A DNA stretch of 64,000 nt from Annona cherimola (taxonomy: Eukaryota; Streptophyta; Magnoliopsida; Magnoliales; Annonaceae): assembly GCA_030490835.1 (NCBI GenBank), contig CM059977.1, positions 35,981,676 to 36,045,675 on the forward strand, in the 5' to 3' direction. Shown here piece after piece: positions 1 to 10,141 of the stretch. Under the pieces are notes generated by a model. That model made no database searches. It was not told where the DNA came from and was given only the letters and a program-made list of their open reading frames with translations. The translations under genes were made by a program, and so were the position numbers. Position 1 is the stretch's first letter, and each line of letters starts with the position of its first letter.

Positions 1-2350
1 TCATAGCTCTAGAACAAAATTTTAGTTTATGTTTTGGAAGGAAATCTCAATATACATCTATGAAAGAATCCACACATCACAAAAAAGATTTAAAGTAAAA
101 GGTAGAAATGGTAAGCAAAAACTCTCTGGCGAATTCTTTCTTCTCTAAGTGACGCTTGATCTCACCGTTGTGTCCGTGGTACCTCTCTTCCTTACTTTCT
201 AGGTTTCCCCTTAGGGTTATCTTTGTTTTTTTTGTTTTTTTTTTGTTTTTTTTTTGTTTTGTTTTTTCTGAAGTAAAGAGTTCTCTTTGTTTTATCCCTT
301 CTAAACAAGCCTTTTTATATTCCCGAGTAACATCAAAATACTCAATTATCAGTGGATCATCGGCCCCATGGCCCTTATTTTCAATGTCGTGGAGCCTACC
401 ACATTGGCAAGAGCACGTTTTAAGAAACTATCATTGGCCCTGTGGCGCCCAAATCAGGATCACTGGCCCCGAGTTGTTGTAACACTGATTACACTCTTTT
501 TTCTTACAAACTTGTTTTATCTCTTGAACCTTTGTTGGACCTTCTTTTGTTTCATTTCCTCATCAATTTGGTAATCTTAGATTAGTCGTTTCTCTTACCA
601 AAAAAAAAAAAAACTCAAAAGGATTAGGATTATCTCAATTAAATAAAAGGAACTTATTCACGCCAAGTCAAATTCAAATTACTAAAATGCAACTAACCTC
701 ATTAACAACCTAAACCCATATATATCATGCAAAATGAACCTAAGCATAACATCGAATATATCAAATTAGCTAAGTCTAGGTATCAAAATGACATAATTTA
801 CTCTATTTTTATGGAGTCATTTTCTATCGAAGAGAAAATGTGCAACTCCCTTATACAAAAGAAAGTTTAACTTTGGGTCATTTTGGAGGCACCCTGTCCG
901 AATTGCATATACACTTACTCATATATTTTCAGTGACTTAAACTTCTTATTCTTTTTTCATAGCTAGCTTATAGCTATTTGATAGAATACTAATATTAATA
1001 TCAATCTCACTTTTGCATTCTTTTAAAATTAACACAAACAAATTTTAGAGCAAGTAGCCAATTTTTTTGCTGAAGCACAACTAACTTTTTACTTCTTAAA
1101 AGACGTGGATCACATAAGATCCATATGAAAATGATTTCTTATATTTTGGCAAAATACATAACGTTAAACATAATAAATGGCTTAAATTTTATCAAACAAT
1201 CAAGGTGGGTCTAAAAAGAGACTTGACTATAGAAAACTTCTATGCTCAAGTGACCATAGAAGTATTTGTCTTTTTAAAAACTTTTAGAGTGTGTTTCTTT
1301 TCACAAAAAACATTTCAAATTACCCATCAAAAAATTGTTTAAAACTAAAAATTTTGAGATAAATTTTTTTTTTCTCTCCATAATTGTCTTACTTTTTAAT
1401 TATTTCATTAAATTTTTCTATATGGTTATCCTACTTTTCAATTAATTTTTACCATTTTTCATACAACTATCGTATGTTTTAATTATTACCCTTGTCATAT
1501 CACATCATTTTTTTTCAATTTCAAAAACTTTTACACCGTAATTTTTTCTTTCGAAAATTTTATTACTTTCCAGATACACCTTTATTTAATTTAAGCGCTT
1601 GTTGATTGTCCTGGAGTAAAAGTGTAAAACCAATGCTTCTTCACAACGCAATAGCCCGGTCTCCATCGGATGTGAAATGAATGTTAAATATTTGTGTTTA
1701 CGAAATGATTGAGATACTGCGAACCCAGAATTTTCCTTTGTTGTCTTTGATCCCAAGTAACTTCCACAATATTGTGATAAAAAAGTAATTTCTACAATAT
1801 AGAAGTGGTAGTTTAGTACAAATTAACACGTGTATTGTAGATACTTGCAAAACTAATGGAGTTCTAAGTTTCAAAATGTTATAAATCGTCGCTTTAATTT
1901 TAATTGACCGACCTAATTGAAAATATTCCTAAGATTTAAAACACAAAGAAGACGAAATTAGTGGGTTTATTTTGCAAATAAACACCTATCAGTTTGTTAT
2001 TTTTCATACTAATTTATAAGTTAAGATACGATTTACATTTTGAAGAGAAAGAGGTTGTACTTTCAACAGAAACCACGTTAGACCCAGACGTTGCATGAGA
2101 TCATAAAAACATTAGTTAATTGGAACTAATTTTCAATAATATGGATTGAACTTATATTCGTTCTACAAAAACCCAAAACGGGGCATGCTAAATAGTACGC
2201 AATTACGCAAATTCACAGGTCGATTTAAGTTGCAAATTGCCAAATACCCCATTTTAAAGGCAAAGCGGTTCTTCATGTGCAAGGTGCACATCTATGACTT
2301 TTTGGGTGCATATATATATGAGATAGTGAAATGAAAAGGAAAGCCAATTA
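1..2350. other. AT-rich intergenic, no gene seen
   Basis: Reading frames here are short, low in complexity (T-rich runs near 225-265) and match no family I recognise. The only structured part is a foldback-type AT-rich element near 1290-1600, listed separately. Confidence 0.6.
1290..1600. repeat. MITE-like element, GTGTGTTT...AACACAC family
   Basis: AT-rich block that begins near a GTGTGTTTC motif and ends near an imperfect complement (GATACACC). Its internal order, with repeated 'ttaattatt', 'atttttctata' and 'ctatcatat-acatcatttttt' phrases, recurs at 5390-5690 and in a short copy at 43533-43698 whose ends are clearer. The ends are decayed and the boundaries approximate. Confidence 0.45.
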
Positions 2351-3048
2351 ATTAACCTTCTCTCTCTCTCTTTCAGTTTCAACGTTCACGTTCTTCTTTT
2401 TTAATTTTCTTTCCACGGTTGTGCTATGCGACTTTGGACTTGGAAATTCCACGCATTCTTTCTTTCTTTATTTTTTCCATCCAACGGCCCTGGATCATTA
2501 ACTACACGGAATGGTTCCTCCTGATCGTGTATTTGGATTCCAATTCATTTATTGTACTTTCTCCAGTCAAACAAACCAAACCAAATCCCTGTGCATGTGC
2601 CAATCAGAAAAAAAGAAAAAAAAAAAAAGAAAGAAAGAAAGAAAAGAAAGAAAAACCTATGCATGTCTGCTCGTTTTTGGCTACCTGCTTTACTCTTGTT
2701 CTATTGGAGGCCTGGCCTAGGTAATATGTATAACAGATCAGATCCATTCAATCAATGGGCCATCACTTGGATTTCAATAATCACAAATTAATCCGACCCA
2801 ACAATTTAATTCACCGAAAGTTTAGGGAAAAATACCATTCCTCAATAAAGCCTCTCAAGTATATGGCAAGTCCTCGCACGTATGATTAAATAGTGCTGAT
2901 TTAATTTTTAGCACATGAAATCTGGATGGTGATGTCTGCTAATTAAACGGCTAGGATGTTTGTCGCCATGACATGAAAAGTTCCTTTAGGAAGTGCAAGC
3001 CATATATTGACTGTGCTAGGCAAATTTCATGACCATCTCCTCCTACCA

Positions 3049-3058
3049 CTATAAATAC
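3049..3058 (+). promoter_or_regulatory. TATA box, copy A
   Basis: CTATAAATAC about 135 bp upstream of the ATG, at the same place as the TATATATACA boxes of copies B and C. Transcription would start about 30 bp downstream, giving a 5' UTR of roughly 100 bases that includes the GA repeat. Confidence 0.7.
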
Positions 3059-3148
3059 ACAACAACTTCTCATTCTATCTACCAGTATCGCTGGCTAGCT
3101 TTAGTGCTGTGACTACTGTCATAGCTTATATCAATCTCAGTCTAGCTT

Positions 3149-3153
<5 letters not shown>

Positions 3154-3190
<37 letters not shown>
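3154..3190 (+). repeat. (GA)n microsatellite in 5' UTR abutting the start codon
   Basis: About 18 uninterrupted GA units end two bases before the ATG of copy A. Copies B and C have no such repeat here; their ATG is preceded by 'catcaagaaaa'. It is a likely length-polymorphic site. GA repeats are also binding sites of plant BBR/BPC factors, which is known for the family of sites and not shown here. Confidence 0.9.
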
Positions 3191-3192
<2 letters not shown>

Positions 3193-3194
<2 letters not shown>

Positions 3195-3495
3195 GGCTAG
3201 AGGCTTCAAGGTTGTCGTACAGCTCTCTTTCCTTGTTCTTCTCTTGTTTGGCTTCGCCTTCTTGACTCAAGCTCGGCCGTTGAATCCATTAAAACAGGCA
3301 GCTCTTGATGGGGATAATATGCTTCTTTTTGGAGGTGATTTATTATCCTTTGATGCAGTAAAAAGCTCAGGACCAAGTGCGGGGGGGAAAGGACACATCT
3401 TTAGCAAAAACTACGTCCTCGGGTTTGGGGGGATTAAGGACTCAGGTCCTACCCCCGGGAAGGGGCATGCACGAGTTACCAACATCGGCCAGTAA
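3193..3495 (+). CDS. PIP-like secreted peptide precursor, copy A
   Basis: 100 residues, no intron. Residues 1-27 form a signal peptide (MARGFKVVVQ then a Leu/Phe-rich core ending FLTQA), with cleavage expected before RPLNPLK. An acidic middle (LDGDNMLLFGGDLLSFDAVK) follows, then two copies of the family motif: SSGPSAGGKGH at residues 58-68 and DSGPTPGKGH at 83-92. The ARPLN start of the mature part and paired SGPS-GxGH motifs are typical of PAMP-induced secreted peptides (PIP/PIPL), whose processed ends are sensed by receptor kinases (RLK7 for Arabidopsis PIP1/2). I chose the ATG after the GA repeat because it aligns with B and C; the frame is open further upstream only through the repeat. 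It differs from B/C by SGPT in motif 2, an extra Asn after LDGD and a changed linker. IDA and CEP peptides share parts of the motif but fit less well. Confidence 0.85.
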
Positions 3496-3499
3496 TTAA

Positions 3500-3730
3500 T
3501 CGGTCTGCTTTTTTTTTTTTTTTTTTTTTTTGAGGGGTATTGTTTGTAATACGCAAATTATGTTTGTTATATAGCTGTCCAATAATGGAGAGACTTTATA
3601 TATAATAAAAAGATTACCAACATTGGAATTTTATGGTCTGCCATGTTTCTTGATTAATTTCGTATTGTTTTTAATGAGTAAATTATCTATGTGATATAGC
3701 TGTCCCGTAATGGAGAGATTATGTAAGAGC
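3500..3730 (+). repeat. 3' region of copy A with an internal duplication
   Basis: A T20-type run follows the stop codon. The phrase 'gatatagctgtcc..taatggagagat' occurs twice (near 3570-3595 and 3695-3720) with similar sequence around it, so the 3' flank was partly duplicated in tandem after A separated from B/C. B and C carry a single related phrase (ggttgctctttgacggagagatcat). Confidence 0.6.
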
Positions 3731-3734
3731 TATG

Positions 3735-4100
3735 AGTCTGGGAAGTGGTCACAATCATGCTCAAAGTGAGTGTAGACTTCTGTGTGTGTGTGAGAGAGAG
3801 AGAGAGTTACCATCATGCTCAAAGTGACTGTAGATTTCAGAGAGTGAAAGAGAGAGGAAAGGAGGGAGAGGATTAAAAAAAAAAAAAAAAAACATTTTAG
3901 CGAGAGGAAAGAATGATGAAAACATGAATCCCTCTCAATCATGCTCAAAATTTGTAGGTTTTAAAGAGAGAAAGAGAGAGGGAGGGAGAGGATACAAAAG
4001 AAGATACTTTAGGGAGAGGAAAGAATCAATGAAAACATGAATTTTTGATAGAGATTTGATTGATGATAAACACGAGGCAGGGAGAGGGGATTAATGATGA
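3735..4100. repeat. Purine-rich imperfect tandem repeats
   Basis: Three imperfect units contain 'catgctcaaagtgactgtagattt', a GA-rich run (gagagaaagagagaggaa), 'ggagggagaggat', an A-run and 'gagaggaaagaatgatgaaaacatgaat'. They lie at about 3750-3810, 3810-3935 and 3935-4045. No coding potential beyond low-complexity frames. Confidence 0.7.
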
Positions 4101-5160
4101 AAACTTTACATACATAGACTCTATTCTAGGGATTATGATAATGTACAGTGAGTTGTTACTTTACTGAGAAATCATCTCACACATTTTGTATTTTTTAATT
4201 TTTTTTCTTCGCTTCTATGTGTGCCAAGTATATTTAATTAATATACTGAATTTTAATCTTTTCGAATTCTTCTATATAACTAAATACACTTGGCCCACCT
4301 AAAAAATAAAAAAAAATTTAAAATATGAAATACACGAGGCTATTACTTTATTAACAACCATTATATATTATCAATGCTTTTGTGAATGAGTTTTGTTTTG
4401 TTTGGATAAATGAATGTGTTTCAAGATGCATGCGTTATGTTGTCAATTAAACTAACTATGTGTGCCATTGTTTATTTGAAAAATTAAAAGAAGACGGGAG
4501 GAAAAAGGCAAGCATGAAAATATGGTAGCGCAGACGTTCTTTGATAATCGTTTCCTCATTGTTGAAAATCCATGTCCCAAAAGTAGCTTAGAAAATCAGT
4601 CCTCGTACATGTATCATGTCTGGATTGAAGATCCGCCACCTTCATTTAATTTTATTGCTTCGAATATATTGGTGGCCTCATCTATTTGTTCGCTAATTAG
4701 ACAATCTTTCGTCTTTATTTCCTTTCTATGCAAAATTATTTTAAAATAATAAACAACATGAATCTTTTTTTTTTTTTGTTTCTAGAGTAAATAAGAATAT
4801 GTTTGGGTGTAATAAAACGAGTTTCTGTTTCTAGAGTAAATAAGATTATGTTTGGGTGTAATAAAACGAAGGGGCGTGCGACATTAATAAACCTTTTTTG
4901 CACATCTTTTAAAATTAGTGCCACATAATAATCAACTAGCATAAACAACTACACTTTGTCCTTATTATCTTTGTTTTTCATAATTTTTGTCCTTATTACG
5001 TTCTATTTTTAAAGCCTCATTTTGCCAGCTTCTTTTTTATGTACTTTCCAATTACGTCACCTTTATGTCACAGTATCATACTCCTTCATTTGAACAGATG
5101 TTTTTTCAGTGGCATGTTTTTATCATTCGAAAGGATCGGATAATTGCTATTTCCAAATTT
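4100..5160. other. Intergenic; old downstream homology to copies B/C
   Basis: No gene seen. Around 4580-4622 the phrase 'cttagaaaatcag...catgtatcatgtc' resembles 31388-31420 and 40488-40520 downstream of copies B and C. The ancestral duplicated block that produced A therefore probably reached about 1.1 kb past the gene. Confidence 0.45.
4778..4870. repeat. Tandem duplication, unit of about 49 bp
   Basis: The phrase starting 'gtttctagagtaaataag' and ending 'gggtgtaataaaacga' occurs twice back to back with a single internal difference (aatatg/attatg). Confidence 0.85.
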
Positions 5161-5184
5161 TGAAATTAATATTATTAGCATTTT

Positions 5185-5320
5185 TAAATTTTAAAAAGAT
5201 AAAATATATTTTTTGAATATTCAAAGAAACATAAAATATATTTTTTTCAATATTCAAAAAAGATAAAATACATTTTTTTGAATATTTGGAAAAAGATAAA
5301 ATATTTTTGGAAATTTGGGA
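5185..5320. repeat. AT-rich tandem repeat, unit of about 36 bp
   Basis: Four imperfect units of 'aaagataaaatatattttttgaatattc' in a row. The short minus-strand reading frame over it is only the repeat read as protein. Confidence 0.8.
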
Positions 5321-5389
5321 GGAGCACCCTACACCTAAGAATGTTCCCATTACTAATAAAGTAAATTTGTTACTAAAAATTAGTTTTTA

Positions 5390-5690
5390 GATACAAGACA
5401 TATTTGGCTACATAAAAAACTTTTCACTTCCAATAACTATTTTATTTTTTTAATTATTTCTTCATATTTTTGTTCTATTTTTAATTATTTATTCATATAT
5501 TTCTATATAATTACCCTACTTTTTAATCATTTTTACACAAATAACTATATAATTAATCTATTTATTTTAATTTTATTCTTTTTACTCTTCATCATTACCT
5601 CTATCATATTACATCATTTTTTCCATTTTAAAAATTTTTATACCAAAAGTTTCATCATCTCCCAACTACACACATAAATTTACATTTTAT
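5390..5690. repeat. MITE-like element, same family as 1290-1600
   Basis: Shares with 1290-1600 the ordered phrases 'aattatttcttcatatttttgttctat', 'atttctatataattaccctact', 'atcatattacatcattttttccattttaaaaa' and 'ccaactacacac'. Decayed and non-coding. Confidence 0.5.
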
Positions 5691-5739
5691 TGTCGAAAAA
5701 TCAGTAAGTTTACACTTTGTTGCTAAAAAAATATATTAG

Positions 5740-6230
5740 TTGGGCTCCGCTTCTATGTAACTAGGTTGCACAGAAGCGGCCGTATGTAACTTCATTAATT
5801 TTTAAAATATTAATGATTAATTTAAAATTTAATCTATTGTAACATCATTTATTTATTTAGAAAATCAAATTTTATCACAATCGAATACATTCATGGGCCA
5901 CATTTGCTCAAAAATATACATTTATATATAAATTATGAGAAACAGTTAGAGTGATTTACACATGTATTAAAATATAATAATATTTTATAGAAACATTTAT
6001 CTATATATTAGTGATATTTAAAATAGTTTAGATGTTTAAAAAACTACTTTAAAGTTAATATTTTAAAAAACAAATAAGACTCATATATAATAAAACTAAA
6101 CAAATAAAAGGATTTCCAATATATAATAAATAATGTTAAATATAACAAATGAAGTAAAAAAATTTTAACAGTTAAGATTTTAAAAATGAAGAAAATTATA
6201 TAGAAAATGGGACAGAAGCCGGACGATATT
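5740..6230. repeat. Foldback MITE, family M1
   Basis: Long imperfect inverted repeat. The left arm starts near CCGCTTCTATGTAAC and runs through 'attgtaacatcatttatttatttag'. The right arm carries the complement ('ctaaacaaataaaagg...aataatgttaaatataacaaatgaa') and ends near GACAGAAGCCGG. The same core recurs at 32.5-33.2, 42.8-43.5, 46.6-47.1 and 47.6-49.4 kb. Non-coding. Confidence 0.7.
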
Positions 6231-6299
6231 AGTTTTGCCATTTGCAGCCAAATTTTCACTTTCGCTGACAACTTCTTCAATGATGACATATAGCGAACT

Positions 6300-7410
6300 C
6301 TTATCTAAAAGCTTGCTACTACTACTAAAGTCCGACTGCAAAATATTTTTACCAAAGAATTTAAAAAAAAAAAAATCAATGCAAAATAATTCGGAAGTAC
6401 GAATTTGTTGCTGAAAAAGTCAAACTTTGAATGATTGATTTGATGGCAGTCATGTAGGACTGCATGAGAGAGAAAGGGAGATCTGCATTTAAAATTCCAA
6501 CGAGCGATGGAGAAAACATGTTGCTTGCCTGCTTAGCCCGCCACATGCAATCACAATTGAGGTTGGTAGCCAGGAGGGCTGAGAAAGCAAAAACTCAAAA
6601 TCTTCTCTGGCCCCCACCTCGTTGCATCCTATCTTCGTATATACCTCAAAATGACCTCTAATGGTAGAATATTATTATTTTGGATCTGCTATCGGCCAGT
6701 ATTCGTTTTCAAGCTTGCAGTACTTTTTTCATTAATTCAACGGGCCTGATACTCTGTAGCAGGTGCATAAACCCATGCCCTTGTTTTAATTTTAAAAAAT
6801 ACCAAAAAGGTTTAAGGCATTCGGAAATTTAATAGATAGAAAAAGATATTGGTGAAGCGTACATATGTATAAAAAAAACTAAAAGATTTAAATATATATT
6901 TAATAGGGCTCTTAATTAAAATAGACCTTATATTGAATAAGTCCCAATCCTCCAATTGGTACAGAATTGTTTTGGGCAACTCCCACCTAGCATTTAGATC
7001 ATCCATTGAAGACATTGACAATTGGGGAGTCGACTTGCCTGACAATCTCCAAGCCATCTTATCGGTTGGCATAATTTTTGTAGTCTCGCTGGCTGCTGTC
7101 CAGTTTCCCACAACTACCAAATTCCCAACCTCATAGCTAGAATTTCCCAGTCACGCTCAAGTGGAAAAATCGCCACCTTTGAACGATTCAACGTCTTGCA
7201 TGATGCAGAAAATCGAATCTGACGAAGATGAATCATTCAAATTTCCCGATATATTAATCCTATGAGGTGAATACCATATCTGATTTGTATTTTTTTTCTT
7301 TAGAAATATCAATATTTTACTTCATATAAAAAACCATGATTTTTAGGCATTCCTACAGCTTATAAACAATATTGTTATTTTTTATTCAACTAAACTGATA
7401 AATTCTTTTC
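6300..7410. other. Intergenic, no gene recognised
   Basis: Short frames of 65-100 residues at 6464-6661, 6812-7120 and 6933-7136 show no domain, signal peptide or known motif, and the last two overlap on opposite strands. Part of this may be the upstream part of the broken RNase H gene at 7417, but no shared motif supports that. Confidence 0.5.
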
Positions 7411-7416
7411 TTTCAG

Positions 7417-7824
7417 TTCACTAGAGCTAGATGCTGTAACACCAGAGGGGTGTATGACCCGCTTCATGGGGAAGCAACATTCGAAATAAATGGATTGCTT
7501 TGGTGGAAGGATTTAGGGTTCAAGAGAATTGCGGTCGAAAGTGACTCTTTGATTTTAACTGACATATTTGGATATGATGGCAAGGTGGTTTCAGAATTAA
7601 AATTCATGATTGACTAGATCAGAAGCCTTGTTACATTTTTTGATTCTTTATTTTTTAGCCATGTTTTGAGAAGTGGCAATGGTGCTCCTCACCAGCTGGC
7701 TAAATATGCTAGTACACATGGTAAAGCTGAGATAAGCTGGTGGGGAGAACCACTTGAGATCATTATCAATCTATTGCATTCTGATTTGCTTTCGTGTTCT
7801 GTTCCTCGTGGCCTCATCTGCTAA
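7417..7824 (+). pseudogene. RNase H-like (RVT_3) domain pseudogene exon
   Basis: A splice-acceptor-like TTTCTTTCAG ends at 7416. From 7417 the frame reads through GEATFEINGLLWWKDLGFK, RIAVESDSLILTDIF and LRSGNGAPHQLAKYAS to a TAA at 7822-7824, about 135 codons. The order E-A...L.W..DLGFK-ESDS...V.R..N..AHxLAK is that of the plant RNase H-like domain found at the C-terminus of L1-type LINEs and in stand-alone host genes. An in-frame TAG lies at 7615-7617, and HQLAK replaces the usual AHxLAK. The N-terminal strand with the first catalytic Asp is missing. It is therefore a fragment, from a LINE tail or a host RNase H-like gene. There is no poly(A) tail or target duplication nearby to decide which. 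Confidence 0.75.
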
Positions 7825-8044
7825 TTATTGTGGCAGAGGGGTTTATCTTTTAATCAAACTTTATTTTATTTCTAAAAAATTTTGGCTTTTTTAAAGAAAA
7901 TTTTGTGTGTATATATATAGCTTCTATGAAATAAAAATTTATTTTTCCCGTGCTACTTGTGAAGCCAACAACTAAAAGCTTCTTCTGATGAAAATTTTGT
8001 TACAAAATAACATTTATAATGAGAAAGTTATCTCCTAAAAGAGA

Positions 8045-8049
8045 CCTTA
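8045..8049. repeat. Target site duplication CCTTA, left
   Basis: CCTTA directly before the left LTR, repeated exactly at 23542-23546 directly after the right LTR. Five base pairs is the usual size for Ty3/gypsy integrase. Confidence 0.9.
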
Positions 8050-9225
8050 TGTAGCACCCGCCGGGAGCGCTACGATGGGCTCGAAATGGTTTCCCGGGCC
8101 TTGAAAATGTGGATCGTGTTGAAAAGTGACGTGGGGCTTGGATTTCCTGCATTCACATGGGGTAAGATGAGTTAGGCCTCATAGTTTTTAGAAAAACAGG
8201 CATATGGGCGTTTTCTCGTGATTTTGGCGGTATGACGGCTAAGACGGGGCTTCCGTACACGGGTCAAGTCACAAATCCGGCAGCATAACGGCAGCGTACT
8301 ATGCTGGAATCTGCGGACCAGCGTGCACCCACCTTGCCGGGGCATTAGCTCAAACACGCACACAAGAAAACAATGAAAATGGAGTCGCCACCGATCTTTA
8401 AAGGGAGATCGGCCCCTATTTAAAGAAATAAGGCACTAGTAATACAGAATCAGGGTTCCGACCTTCAAGTTGAAGCTAATATGGAGAAATCTGCCAACCC
8501 GAGGCGGTTTACACAGCGTAAAAGGGGGAAAATAAAAAGGGTTTAAGAGAACGGGAGAGATGGAAAGGGGGAAATGGGAAGAGAAGCGTGGAGCGCGTAG
8601 AGCATGGAAGCCGGGATGCTGGGGGCGTTGCTGCAGACTCCCGTCCTCCCCTTGGGATGCCTCTCTTCAAGTGTCCTTGAATGAGAGGGGAGTTCCTTCT
8701 TTTATAGATGGTGGAGTGGGCTTTGGGCTCCCTTGAGGTCATGGACTTGGTCCATGGGCTTGGGCCTAAGTGGGATCATGGACTTGGTCCATGGACTTGG
8801 TCTTGAGTTGGGGCCATGGGCTTTGGGCCTCTTGAATGGTTTTGGACTTGGTCCATAAGCTTGGCTTGGTGGGCTAGAGCTTGGCTTAGCCCATGGCTTT
8901 GGGTGGGCCTTTGTGGAGGCCCAAAATTGTAGAGAAGCCTGCTTCCGAGGCTTTAGTGGGCTAGAGCTTGGCTAAGCCCGTTTGTTTTGTCTGGTGGGCT
9001 GCTTTGTGGAGCCCGTTGAGGTGGCCTGTAGGAGCTTCGCTCTTTGTGGGCCGGATTTAGTTTGTTGAAAAACCTGCTTCAAGGCTTAGTGGAGCTTCGC
9101 TCCCGTGGGCTGAGCGCGAGAGGGCCCGCTTGGTTGTCTTGAATTTTCTTTTGCGTCGAATTTAGTTGGGCTTGAATCTTGCGTTCAATTATCCGTCTTT
9201 GGGCCCCAAGGGTGGGGTGTCAACA
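8050..9225 (-). repeat. LTR (3' LTR of the element)
   Basis: 1176 bp. On the plus strand it begins TGTAGCACCC and ends GGTGTCAACA; in element orientation it is TGTTGACACC...GGGTGCTACA. It contains GC-rich degenerate repeats on a 'catggacttggtccatgg' theme (8740-8860). It is longer than its partner by an 8-bp and a 13-bp insertion within short repeats. A TATA-like CTATAAAAG on the minus strand lies near 8697-8705. Confidence 0.95.
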
Positions 9226-9241
9226 GCTGCCCCCCTTTGCC
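9226..9241 (-). other. Polypurine tract
   Basis: In element orientation GGCAAAGGGGGGCAGC directly precedes the 3' LTR. This is the expected priming site for plus-strand DNA synthesis and confirms the minus-strand orientation of the element. Confidence 0.8.
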
Positions 9242-10141
9242 AGAGGCGTCTTGGCGGTGAATGGCAAAGTAACGAACACCCCTAAATAATTTTCAGGTTG
9301 TTGGATGATCTTGCAATTTTTGCAAACTTGCGGCATCTTTCTGCAAATGTGGCTTGAAGGTGGCCTTTTTGCAAATTTTCTGCTGGTCCAATTTTGTAAG
9401 ACGGGGAATCTTGCTGGACTATCTGGCTTTTTCCTTGAGTAGGGTCTGGCTTTTCCCTTGAGTAGGTGCGATTTTATGACTTTTGAAAATAAGAGGGGGG
9501 CGTTTGCACTTTCTCCCCTTTTAGGGTTCGGTTGCGGGCCCCATCTCCCGCTCTCCCTTGCTGCTGTTCGCCGCCGACGCCTTCCGGTTCTTCATTCGCC
9601 GATGAGGTTACGGCTGCCACTGTCGTTGTCTTCGTCTTCAACTCCAACTGCTGCCGGTGCTGCTTGTTCAAGCCGTATTGTTGCCGCCTTCCCTGCTGTT
9701 GTTTCTTCTTCTCCGGCGACAATTGGCGTCGTCGTTGTCGTGCCCGGCTGCCTGTTTGCCGAAGTCGCTGTTGCCGCGGCCGTTGATCGGTTGTGGGCCC
9801 TCTCGTCTGTCGTCCTTCGTTGCTGCTGCTTACCTCCGGTGAGTTTTTTTTTTTTTTTCCTTTTTTTACTTATTTTTGTTTTGCATTGCCATTTTCTGAG
9901 GAATGTCTTGGGACCATTCTGCTACTTAGGGAGATTGCTAGGAATCTCTTTTTTACTTATAGTTGAAGGTGGCCCTCCTTATCTTGCTGAAATTTATTCC
10001 TTATGGTGGGCCTATTGCTTGGAATAAAAGATATCTTTGTTTATGTCCCGGCTTTGGTCGTATGTGTGGGTGCCCTTTTATGTGTAACTGCTTGCTTGTT
10101 ACCTGTGTTGACCCATCGCCTTTTATGTTGCAATTGCTAGG
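9242..10141 (+). promoter_or_regulatory. 5' region and 5' UTR intron of the PMD gene
   Basis: Between the LTR and the PMD start codon. It contains a C/T-rich stretch (9530-9840) and a candidate 5' UTR intron 9839-10140: donor CCG|GTGAGT, followed by a T-run, and acceptor TTGCTAG one base before the ATG. A promoter cannot be pinned down; the LTR lies only about 0.9 kb upstream of the start codon. Frames of up to 189 residues here are Leu/Ser/Pro/Arg-rich translations of this composition. Confidence 0.55.

Larger units (their letters stand above)
2355..3192 (+). promoter_or_regulatory. Promoter/5' region of peptide gene copy A
   Basis: This block is recognisably homologous to the regions upstream of copies B (29855-30565) and C (38970-39673). 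All start with a CT-repeat followed by TTTCAACGT(T/C)CACGTTCTT, continue through 'atgcgactt(t/g)agactt', a shared 'AAACGGCTAGGAT' phrase and a TATA box. Retention over roughly 800 bp in all three copies suggests the promoter was duplicated with the gene. TTGACT (W-box-like) occurs near 3007. Regulation by WRKY factors would be an inference only. Confidence 0.6.

Noticed and set aside
8172..8363. 63-residue minus-strand frame repeated at 22509-22700
   Set aside because: Conserved only because both lie in the LTRs; no motif.
9458..10027. 189-residue plus-strand frame rich in Leu, Pro, Arg and Val
   Set aside because: It crosses the proposed 5' UTR intron donor and a T-run, matches no family and comes from C/T-rich composition upstream of the PMD gene.
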